Shown here: piece by piece, positions 28,350 to 36,529 of the stretch
Layout: every line of letters starts with the position of its first letter
Position numbering within the stretch: the stretch's first letter is position 1
Source of the DNA: Symbiodinium natans
Taxonomy: Eukaryota; Sar; Dinophyceae; Suessiales; Symbiodiniaceae
Reading direction: 5' to 3'
DNA length: 64,000 nt
NCBI GenBank assembly: GCA_905221605.1
Contig: CAJNDS010000657.1
Span: forward strand, 1 to 64,000
Position numbers and translations under genes: made by a program
Notes under the pieces: generated by a model
The model's database searches: none
What the model was told of the DNA's origin: nothing
Seen by the model: only the letters and a program-made list of their open reading frames with translations

Positions 28350-29248
28350 ACAAGCCCGGTGCTGGTAAGAAGGCCGAACAAGTCCGGGATACTCGCACCG
28401 ACTCTAGCCCGAGCCCCGACAGGCATGGCATTAGTGCTTGGTGGCCTGAAGTCGGCCACAAGAGAACAGGCCGAGCCGTTAGGCTGAACCGTCGCAGGTA
28501 TTCCGGCCTGGGACAATGCAACTGGCCGGAGATACTCACGGCGGCCCGATTCCCGAACAATCCACCAGCATCCAGACGCCGGCGGAACACATACGAAATC
28601 AAGAGGGTCCTGAAGACTGTCTGAGCCCAGCATGAAACCGTCGTGATCGGTTCGACACCCTTGTGCAGTGAGCCACTCCAGAACATCTGTTTCAGTCAGG
28701 GCGTGCGAGAGGCCTATCGCAGCTGGTCCACAACATGGCCTCCAGATGCGCACGACGGTGTCCACAGATGCCGCATCGCTGAGGCATGCGACAAAGTCCG
28801 TCATAGAAAGGAAAGCAGGCGACGGCACGCATAGGGACTGCACTCTGGGGCGTCCCGGGGGTTGCGCTAGCAGCAGAGTAGAGGGCACCTCGGCGGTACC
28901 TGCGCATACCGGCCGCCCAGTCCGGTCGGGAGGGGTCTCAGTGTGCATCCCAACAACAGCAATACCCAAGAGGACGGGGAGGTAGAAGGGCCGAAGGCTG
29001 TGCATGGACGCCGTTAGAAGGATCCCAAGACTGAGCATATTAGCCCAGGGGCGGTAAGAACAGCTCGACGTTGCAAGGCGGGGGTCTGCAGAAAGCCCTG
29101 TGGACGAGTGAGGCCCCGCCAGAGGCGTCATGATTGTGTGGCAATCTGCGTGCCCAAGATGGGCACCAGTGCGTTCGGATTGATTGTGCACACCGAGGCA
29201 AGCCCAGACATGGCGACGTATGTGTCTTGGTTCCACATTATGCTGCAC
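28223..29248 (-). CDS. Unknown 5' open frame of the retroelement
   Basis: This 341-codon frame overlaps the start of the giant frame by about 125 nt in another phase. It contains a hydrophobic stretch (LSLGILLTAS), then segments of the same style as the giant protein (VVRIWRPCCGP; REYLRPVALSQAG). Together the two frames may be one protein broken by a frameshift near 28.25-28.35 kb. The start codon is uncertain. Confidence 0.5.
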   Translation of the reverse strand: MQHNVEPRHIRRHVWACLGVHNQSERTGAHLGHADCHTIMTPLAGPHSSTGLSADPRLATSSCSYRPWANMLSLGILLTASMHSLRPFYLPVLLGIAVVGMHTETPPDRTGRPVCAGTAEVPSTLLLAQPPGRPRVQSLCVPSPAFLSMTDFVACLSDAASVDTVVRIWRPCCGPAAIGLSHALTETDVLEWLTAQGCRTDHDGFMLGSDSLQDPLDFVCVPPASGCWWIVRESGRREYLRPVALSQAGIPATVQPNGSACSLVADFRPPSTNAMPVGARARVGASIPDLFGLLTSTGLVWVSGTTRPQLLFLWVGAALSLGAVAQPTRPLGFGLSVSLPL

Positions 29249-30276
29249 TGGATCCCCCCCTTCTTGACGTGAGCACGCATTCCCTTGTCATGCCGCGAGG
29301 ATGCTCCTGGCAGCGAGGGCCCCGTCAGCAAGTGTTCCCCCTAATCCAACCGGCTCAACCTCATCTATGGCTCCCCCGCATGTATGGTGTTAGCGCGCGG
29401 GAAACAGCTGTCAATATGCTCACCCGGGCCCTGCCGGCTACGGCAGACTCGCTGACCTTGCTGGATGTCCCGCCGCAACTTATGGGTCTTCCAGGCCCTA
29501 TTCTTCTGGCGTCTACTCGTGGTGCCATCTGTACGCTTGTTTGGCTTCATGACTCCCATGAAGGGCCACAGCTGGGCGCTGCTTTCGCAGTGACAGGCAT
29601 ATTCTCACAGCGAGAAGACCTGCTCCGGGCCCTTCAATGTCTACCAGGTGAAGCTGCCACACTCTGGCATCGGGTTGAGTTTGCCAACTTAGAGTGGCGA
29701 TATTCCCAGACTATCTCCCTTGTGGATAGCAATGCTGTAGTCGCTGAGGTTGTGGTTGCAACGGCTAACATGCGCGCTGCGCTCACCCTTACCGGGGGAG
29801 ACTCCCTGTCTTCAGAGACCTCGCCTTATCAGTTTAGGCCGGGATCCCAGTCTGTGTTGGATGGTCAGTTCTCCTCCCTGAGCTCGGGAGACTACGACCC
29901 GTGCGTGGCGGCCCCCGGTATGCAAGCCCCGGGAACTCTGCGGGTAGTCTACTGCTCGGGCCCTCCTGTGTGGTGCCGTGTGACGCCCGATATATTCCTT
30001 GGGGTCTTATTGTGGGTGATCAGGTTTTCACCTCTTGCACACCACAAGTTGCCTGGGCTGAAATCGCTACTGTTGCTGGCGTCTCTGTCCTGGCCTTGCA
30101 GGGAGCTGCAGTTAGCGTTGAAGGGAACCTCTGGCATTGGCCAGATGACCCCTTTGGCCTGCGCTTTGCATGCGGGCTCTTCATTCCCGGCGGTTTTACA
30201 GCTCCCTTATAGACCCTATACAACCCAAAGGCCCCTTAAATCAGAACCCTTTAAAGAAGGTACGGGACCATACTAA
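29134..30276 (+). CDS. Divergent plus-strand open frame, retroelement-like
   Basis: 380 codons run head-to-head with, and slightly overlap, the minus-strand retroelement. A KPRHGDVCVLVPHYA segment resembles the LRHGDxxI modules of the opposite-strand giant protein, so this may be an inverted fragment of a related element. After about 29.89 kb a second frame (29901-30212) looks more protein-like, with VGDQVFTSCTPQVAWAE, suggesting another frameshift. No known domain was recognised. Confidence 0.4.
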   Translation: MCGNLRAQDGHQCVRIDCAHRGKPRHGDVCVLVPHYAALDPPLLDVSTHSLVMPRGCSWQRGPRQQVFPLIQPAQPHLWLPRMYGVSARETAVNMLTRALPATADSLTLLDVPPQLMGLPGPILLASTRGAICTLVWLHDSHEGPQLGAAFAVTGIFSQREDLLRALQCLPGEAATLWHRVEFANLEWRYSQTISLVDSNAVVAEVVVATANMRAALTLTGGDSLSSETSPYQFRPGSQSVLDGQFSSLSSGDYDPCVAAPGMQAPGTLRVVYCSGPPVWCRVTPDIFLGVLLWVIRFSPLAHHKLPGLKSLLLLASLSWPCRELQLALKGTSGIGQMTPLACALHAGSSFPAVLQLPYRPYTTQRPLKSEPFKEGTGPY

Positions 30277-30295
30277 GGGCCCCTGTAGCTACCCT
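30190..30295. repeat. Short element-like segment at the right edge of the retroelement block
   Basis: CAGCTCCCTTATAGACCC at the left and ACTAAGGGCCCCTGTAGCT at the right are roughly inverted. The left words resemble the interior of family A introners (GGCTCCCTTATAAAC). Confidence 0.4.
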
Positions 30296-30299
30296 TTTT

Positions 30300-31027
30300 A
30301 AGTCCTGCACAGCTCGAGCGCCGCACCTATGGAAGCCGATGCCCGTGTCGCGGCGGCCGATGGAGAGGATCGGAGCTCCGTGTACGTTTGCAAGCAAGGG
30401 TGGTACCCCGAAGCCTTGCCGGAGTGTAGGATTTTAAGGTATTAGGCTTAGGGGTTAGGGTTTAGAGCTTCAGGTTTTACAAGGTTTGCAGTGGTTAGTC
30501 AGGTTCTTTTTGTTTTCTTTCAATAGGGTTTAGCTGACATTCTATAGTACTTAGAGGGGAGCTTGGGCATGAGGATGCTTTAAGAGATTGTGTGTAAGAG
30601 AATATGTACGCAAATTCCCCAATTCCTTTTGAGTAAGTTTAGAGGGCTTTCATCACCCGAAGCCTTCCAGGAGCGCGTGCCGGTTGCTGTCGAAGTCATT
30701 CTCAAACACCACGCACCTGCGTTCGTGCGAGTCGGGGAGTGGGGTGTTACGAGCCATGGATATCCATGCGTACCGCATTCAGGAATCTGAGCTAAGCGCT
30801 AGCAAGTTCCTGCATGAGCTCTATCCGCATACTCTGACTTGCTTACGATGGCTTCGCCCGTGAGGCTGAGAAGCGGGAAGCTTTCTTCGCTCTGCCATTT
30901 GCCTTTCTATGGAACCCCTGAAGCTCTTCAGTGAGGTCGATCTGTCAAGGCTTCCGGAGGTCTTGCTGAATGTCGAGGTTGTTGATGCTATGCGGAGTTG
31001 GAACCGGGTGTGGGATTCGGGTTGCTC
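30300..31027. other. Possible plus-strand exons, unassigned
   Basis: At 30329 an ATG opens MEADARVAAADGEDRSSVYV and about 17 more codons. At 30640-30790 a plus frame reads VPVAVEVILKHHAPAFVRVG. Neither matches a family I recognise, and no junction between them was proven. Confidence 0.3.
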
Positions 31028-31034
31028 GAGTCGA

Positions 31035-31153
31035 CTTGGTAGCCCAGTATAACCATCATATTACAGTAAGGGTACCCTTTCGGGGTTGGTTACTTTATAA
31101 GGGAGCCTGGAACCAAGAAAAGGGGGAAAGAGGGTGTATACCACACAGCTTTG
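31035..31153 (-). mobile_element. Family A introner with 7-bp target duplication
   Basis: The plus-strand left end is CTTGGTAGCCCAGTATAACC. The right end reads GTGTATACCACACAGCTTTG, whose complement resembles the partner end seen in GH1 introns. The flanking direct repeat is GAGTCGA at 31028-31034 and 31154-31160. Its orientation implies an intron of a minus-strand gene. Confidence 0.8.
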
Positions 31154-31154
31154 G

Positions 31155-31500
31155 AGTCGAAGGGCCTGCCAGCGAGATCGCTGGACAAGTATCTCCCCAA
31201 GGTCGCGCAGCTCTCCGCTGGGCCGGCGTAGCCATATTGGTGCAGCGTCTGGCATGGCCGCAGACGGAACTCCAAATGCCCAAAGTTCTCTACCTGCAGT
31301 GCTGCGTTCGCATGCTTACACTGCAAGAAGCACTTCAAACCAACGCGTCTCCCAAAAACACCCGAGCTGCCAGGTAGTCTCGTGTCCAAGCTCGGGCAGG
31401 CCAGCTGTCGGTCAGCCCGGCCATGCGGTGAGGTCGACTCAGGTCCAAGCACCCCGGCGCGATGGTGGCACCGTCCTCGAGCATCAGGCCCTGCTCCTTT
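31155..31500 (-). CDS. Unassigned minus-strand coding island next to the introner
   Basis: An open reading of about 110 codons includes LKCFLQCKHANAALQVENFG and a Cys-spaced segment ending DLAGRPFDS exactly at the introner. It is Cys-rich. No family is recognised. Confidence 0.35.
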
Positions 31501-31549
31501 GCCGTTCTTGAAACTCTGTGGTTGATAAAGCAGCCAGAGTTTTTCTACG

Positions 31550-32139
31550 AGCACTTAGCATCATCTCACATCTTTGTGTGTATATATATTTATTTTTTAT
31601 ATTTATATATAGAGTACAAACATGCACCGACAAATCACACAAAACCAACGTTCGAGAATACAGCCGCAGGCTCTGTCTCTGCAGCCTCGCGCTCCTCTGT
31701 GGTAGGCTCGCACCAGCTGGCCTCCGCATGCCGCGCCGAACTGGCGCACGCAGGCCGTGACTTGCGGGCGGCGCAGGCGCCCAGAATCTTGGGGCTGTTT
31801 TACGTGGGGTTCTCGTTATTGGATAGACTCGGAGAACCCGTTCCACAAAGAAACACACCGGAAGAAAAACAAAAAATCAACAAAACGACCCGAGAAACAA
31901 GCAGGGCAGTCTTGCTCTGGCGCGAGCTACTGATGCTCCGCTGCTCCAGCTGGCAGTGTGCACATGACTCCGGTGACAGGCAAGGTGCCCTTCGCGGTGC
32001 GACCGGTGGCGAGACAACATGCATCGAGCTCCAGTCTTCTTGAACCAGGGAGCTGCCACAGGCCGAATTCTTTAGAGCTGAGGGTGAAAAGCTGCCGCCA
32101 TGTTGTTCTTTGTGGCGTGGCAGCTGAACATGACACGAC
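31550..32139. other. No clear gene
   Basis: An AT microsatellite lies at 31580-31612. The rest is unique sequence with open stretches on both strands and no motif I can name. Confidence 0.4.
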
Positions 32140-32520
32140 TCAAGCCGCTGGGCTGTGGACATGAAAAATATGAAGACCCCGAACAAAGAAGCTCAACATC
32201 AAGATAGAGTATGTGCCATCAGGAGCCTGGGCTATGTCATGGATTGTCCTTCGTGGCGACCTAGGGAAGTGGCCTACGCGAGCAGCCTGCACATCCTCTA
32301 GCAAGACTAAGATATGCCCCGCCTTTCTGATATCCCAGGAGCTACATCCGTGCCACACCCCTAAACCCTCAACGCCCTAATGCCCAAGGTAGCCATGGAC
32401 TAAAGGACTTCACACAAACTGCCACAATCTCACGCCTTGAGAGGTTGGGGTCCCGGCCACTCTGCTGACGCTCAGCTTCGCACTCCGCCGCTTTCAGGAT
32501 CTCGCACAAAGTGTAAGAGT
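32140..32520 (-). CDS. Unassigned minus-strand coding islands
   Basis: Two islands look coding: about 32400-32515 (LCEILKAAECEAERQQSGRD) and 32140-32355 (KAGHILVLLEDVQAARVGHF, ending HSPAA and a stop). They could be successive exons of one gene. The product is unknown. Confidence 0.4.
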
Positions 32521-32727
32521 TTAGAGTTTAACCCCAGACAACCCTAAGCCCTAAGCCCTAAACCCCAAAGCCCAAGTCCCAAACCAGTAACTGCGTAAGG
32601 GTGTGGGAAGCACGTCATGTGAGCCAGGGCTCTCTCAGTCGTATACACATCGCACCAACTTTGGATATACACTGCCTACATTGGGGCATTTGGAGCCTTG
32701 CAAGGTTGTCACTTCGAAGCTCTTTTG

Positions 32728-32837
32728 ACCTAGTAACTCGGCCCAGTTTAGGGTTTAGGGTTTAGGGTTTAGGGTTTAGGGTTTAGGGTTTAGGGTTTAG
32801 GGTTCAGGGTTCAGGGTACCTAGTAACTCGGCCCAGT
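32728..32837. repeat. TTTAGGG array bounded by an exact 20-bp direct repeat
   Basis: ACCTAGTAACTCGGCCCAGT occurs at 32728-32747 and again at 32818-32837. Between them are only telomere-type units, the last two drifting to TTCAGGG. This is the structure expected if repeats were added at a staggered double-strand break. Confidence 0.95.
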
Positions 32838-33109
32838 ATCCCCTAGAAACCCCACTAGAGTGTCCATAACCCAGCTGACTAACCCTACCTGCTCAGGCAA
32901 AGGAGCTTCCAAGAAGGGAGTTGCTTTAAGCCCCGGGTACGGGAGGGTTTAGGGCTCGCATGCTTTCGGGTTTCGAGTTTAGGGTCGATCTAGCGTATGG
33001 GCCCTGGCTACAGGAGCACCCAAACCCTAAACCCTAAACCACTTCTTGTAGATCCCCCCCCCCCACCCCCCGATGCCGTTTAGGGTTTAGGGTTTAGGGC
33101 TTAGGGTTT

Positions 33110-33510
33110 ACGGCTGGCGGCTGAGAGCAACCCAGGAGGACTTGCAGATTCTTTGGGGGAGATGAGAGGATATCTGCACTGCTTCATCGTCTAGCACTGG
33201 CACTCTGGCTTTGCGAATGCCTGAGGCCACCCCCAAAGACAACAGGGTTTAGGGTCAAGGTTCGGGGCACACACATGTGCGATATGATATGGCCCCGAAT
33301 ACACCATAATCCTTGCTATCGGAGCAGCAAGGGGGACCCCCAAATCTTAAACCCTAAACCCTAAACCCTAAACCCTAAACCCTAAACCCTAAACCCTAAA
33401 CCCTAAACCCTACCTTCTGATCACTTCCGTCCTCTGCGGCTTGCCTCACGCCGAGTCTCAGGGGCCTTGCCAGCAAGCCCGGCTTGGTCGAATTCTGTCT
33501 CAGTAGAGTG
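33110..33510 (-). CDS. Unassigned minus-strand coding islands
   Basis: Island 33115-33235 reads IRKARVPVLDDEAVQISSHL and continues about 10 residues. It follows a CTCAG acceptor. Island 33420-33510 reads TEFDQAGLAGKAPETRREAS. A CCCTAAA array (33355-33412) separates them. They lie 3' of the SET gene. Confidence 0.35.
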
Positions 33511-33905
33511 AGGGTTTAGGGTTTAGGGTTTAGGGTTTAGGGTTTAGGGTTTAGGGTTTAGGGTTTAGAGTTTAGGGTTTAGGGTTTAGGGTTTAGGGTT
33601 TATGGTTTAGGGCTTATTTCCGTAGAATAGGTATCGCGTGCAAGTTTGTTGGGCATGTACAAGGGCCAAAATAGGACGAGACGGGGTTTGCCTAGGCCCC
33701 TGAGCTGGCATGTACTGGCTGCATAGAGTTTATCGTGGAGACTTGAGGTGGAACGTATGGCTGTGCAGCAGGGTGATCTCGGATCTCACCATCCGAAAGG
33801 AAATGCCAGCACTATTGTGACACCAAAAAAACCCTAATTCCTAAACCCTAAACCCTAAGCCCCCTAAGCCCTAAGCCCTAAGCCCTAAGCCCTAAACCCT
33901 AAACC
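33511..33905. repeat. TTTAGGG array and non-coding spacer
   Basis: A near-perfect array covers 33511-33612. The following 200 bases, downstream of the SET stop codon, show no coding signal. Confidence 0.8.
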
Positions 33906-33928
33906 GCAAGCTAGAAGCTGCACCCTCT

Positions 33929-36461
33929 TCAACATGAAACGGGACGCCTCAGCTTTGCCCAATACCATCGGCCGTAATCCACGAAGAGTTCCTTTCAGGG
34001 TAAGGTCTGGGAGAAACACATCTCTCCCTGCAAACCCCAAACCCTTTGTGGCTAAAGAGCATAACTAAGACTGCTGAAATGGGGATTTACGAAACTAAGG
34101 ACCCGAAAATGAAACACCAAAGAGCAAGATTCCCTCCTAAAAAGGGCCCCAATAAGGTACCCCATCTTTCGGCAACCCCCACATGTTTCAGAGCCTTTGT
34201 TTTTCTTAAGGCTTTAGGAGTTCAAGTCTGGGCCCGATCTTTCAAGGCCTGACAGGTTTGAGGGTTTGTAGGTTTTGCTTGGGGTTTATTGGGGATTTTG
34301 TTGGGGTTTGCAGGGCTTGTAGGGTTGTAGGGTTTGTAGGGCTTAAAGGGTTTCTGGGGATTATAGTGACTATTATAGTGTTTAGAGGGCTCTTAGGGTT
34401 TAAAGGGGTTATAGAGTTTATGGGGGTTTAAGGCTTAGGGGGTAAGTGTTGAACTGAGAACCCGATAAGCCAAGGGGATTCATGGGCGGTAGGCAGGTTG
34501 GGAACCTCACAAAAAGCTTAGGGAGCTTGGGGGGTAGTGGGGAGGGAGTACTAGGACACCTTGGGTTACATTTGGCTAGACCGGCAAACCCGACAACTTT
34601 GCTAAAGACCCTATAGCTCTACCCCCGAAAAACCTAGCAACAATAACCCTACACCCCTTAGACAACAAACAGATAAACCTTATTAAGATAAACATAAAAA
34701 ATATATAAAAAAAAAAACACTTGCCAAGAAAACGCTTACCCGCCAAACCCTATAAACCCTAACCGTGCTACACCCTAAGAGCCCTAGACCCTAAATAAAC
34801 CCTAGACGCCCTACACCCTAAACCCTAAACCCTAAACCCTAAATACAGCCTAATCGCCCTACACCCCGACCTCCCCAGCAGATATCGGTCGGCGTGCCAC
34901 AACCAGGGCCCGGCCCTCACCGGGCCGCTTCTCGAAGGTCACGTTGTAGACCTTGCGCTGCGAAGGTCTTCAAGCGTGTATCCATCGGGTTATATCGGGT
35001 TGATGGGGTTTCGGGTTGATAGGGTTTAGGGCTGATAGGGTTTAGGGTTTAGGGCTGATAGGGTTTAGGGCTTTGGGCTGATAGGGTTTAGGGCTTAGGG
35101 CTTAGGGCTTAAGGTTTAGGGTTTAGGTTTCGGGCTGAGCGGGGAGCCCCCGAGACATCCCAAGGCTGAGGCAGCAGGATTGCGGCAGTCGTTGATATAC
35201 CTTGGTGGCCCAGTCACCATGGGGGGGTCAAGGTATATAAGGGACCCCCAAACCCCACACCCTGAACCCCAAAGAGTAGGACTACCATATAAGAAGGATC
35301 CCCAATTAGGGGACCTCTAGAAGGGAACCAAGCTAAACCCTAAACCCTAAACCCTACACCCTAAACCCTAAACCCTAAACCCCAAACTGAGCTACCAAGA
35401 TACCGGGCCATCAGGGCGGCGTCTTCCCGCGCATCGATGTACTCCTGCCAGGAGAGCTTGGTCGCACCCCAGCCTCGAGCCGGAAACCCAGACCTCTAGC
35501 TAAGGGTTTAGGGTTTAGGGTTTGGGGGTTGGGGTTTAGGATGGGTTTAGGGTTTAGGGTTTGGGGTTTAGGGTTGAGGGGGTTAAGGGTTTAGGGTTTG
35601 GGGTTTAGGGTTTAGGGCTACGCAAGCATTCGTCAGCCAAGGATCAGTACTTCATGCGCAGGGCTCCTGCGGCCCCACCCGCATTAGGTAGGACTTGTCT
35701 TCGAGGCGCATGGCCTGCTCGGATCGTGGAGGCTTCGGGTTTCGGGTTTAGGGTATAGGGTTCAGGGCTCAGGGTTTAGGGTTTCACGGTGCTTCTGCTC
35801 CCTCACCCCCTTTTCAAGGATTCTAAACAGGCCAGGGTGGCGCTTAAACCCCCCTGAAAAAGATTCCACAATAGACCCCTCTTGGACCCAATAAGGGAAA
35901 ACAACCACCTGGAAGGATACAGGGTGCATTGAACAACAACATGTGCAACATGACCTTTGTCTGCCCTGGAAATGATCCCAACAGTTCAGGGAATTGAAAT
36001 TCTAAACCCTAAGCCCTTACACCCCAAACTTTTCTCGGTGCCCCAGGATTGCAGGGTTGGCCTTCTGATGCCTGACCCCCACACACACGCCCGCGCGTGC
36101 ATGCAGAGCATCTTAAAAGCTTCCGATCACCAAAGATTCCAGAAACATCAAAGCCCAAACCCCATACATGCAGTGGCTCAAAGCCATAGACTCCTCATGA
36201 GATCGGGGGGCTAGGGGGAGCCCTAACAATCCCTGCATGTACGCCTATTCTACCCCAAGCGGCCAGGAAAAAAACACCCTTGAACCCCCACCGCGCTCGA
36301 CCCCACCTGTCAATGTGTGCTTGGGGAGGGCGCAACCCTAAACCCTAAACCCTATAGCCTAAACCCTAAACCCTAAACCCTAAACCGCATGTGGGGTTCG
36401 CCTCGGCAGTGGTAAAGGGTCGTCCACGGTATTCGCAGAGGACCTCACCGGGTGCCACGGC
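33929..36461 (-). CDS. SET-domain protein (lysine methyltransferase-like), six C-terminal exons
   Basis: Exons are 36402-36461, 35667-35714, 35404-35444, 35176-35200 (a 25-nt micro-exon), 34871-34957 and 33929-33991. Joined in phase they give 107 residues ending in TGA. The reading follows a SET core: AVAPGEVLCEYRGR, then DKSYLMRVG, EYIDARED, ARYINDCRNP (equivalent of the cofactor-binding RFINHSC), YNVTFEKRPGEGRALVVARR, ISAGEELFVDYGRWYW. SET enzymes methylate lysines with S-adenosylmethionine, and the ELFVDYG block supplies the usual Tyr. No Cys-rich post-SET follows. The N-terminal part of the fold is not found here; exons at 41.9-43.6 kb may supply the start. Donors are two GC, one GA and two GT. 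Confidence 0.85.
34081..34190. mobile_element. Short inverted-repeat element, family B copy 3
   Basis: The left end is GGGATTTACGAAACTAAGGA. The right end in reverse complement is GGGGGTTGCCGAAAGATGGG followed by GTACCTTATTGGGGCCC. Both ends match the family B copies at 0.7 and 3.6 kb. It sits inside the last SET intron (33992-34870), which otherwise holds degenerate TTTAGGG DNA. Confidence 0.7.
35202..35399 (-). mobile_element. Family A introner in the SET gene, with CCCTAAA array inside
   Basis: The inverted ends TTGGTGGCCCAGT and ACTGAGCTACCAA bound a 198-bp element flanked by ATACC on both sides (35197-35201 and 35400-35404). Read as gene, the intron starts GTAT and ends CCAAG, and splicing restores ARYIND. 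The right third of the element is a telomere-type array. Confidence 0.9.
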
Positions 36462-36529
36462 CTGAGCTTACGTCTAGAGTTCCACGTATGGGCACTTTTT
36501 GCTGTCACAGTTTCAGGAATTCGGGGTTC

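Larger units (their letters stand above)
18290..29250 (-). mobile_element. Non-LTR (LINE-like) retroelement, about 11 kb, decayed
   Basis: A G+C-rich block free of telomere-type repeats encodes, in transcription order on the minus strand, two long unknown frames, RNase H, an endonuclease/exonuclease/phosphatase (EEP) domain, reverse transcriptase and C2H2-type fingers. There are no long terminal repeats or integrase. At least two frameshifts and a damaged reverse transcriptase motif suggest an inactive copy. Neither end is fixed: no poly-A tail or flanking duplication was identified. Similar words (CCCTTATAGACC) occur just outside both ends, at 18320-18332 and 30203-30215. Confidence 0.85.

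Noticed and set aside
18288-28487. Many plus-strand open frames opposite the retroelement
   Set aside because: They are shadows of the high-G+C minus-strand frames, without domains.
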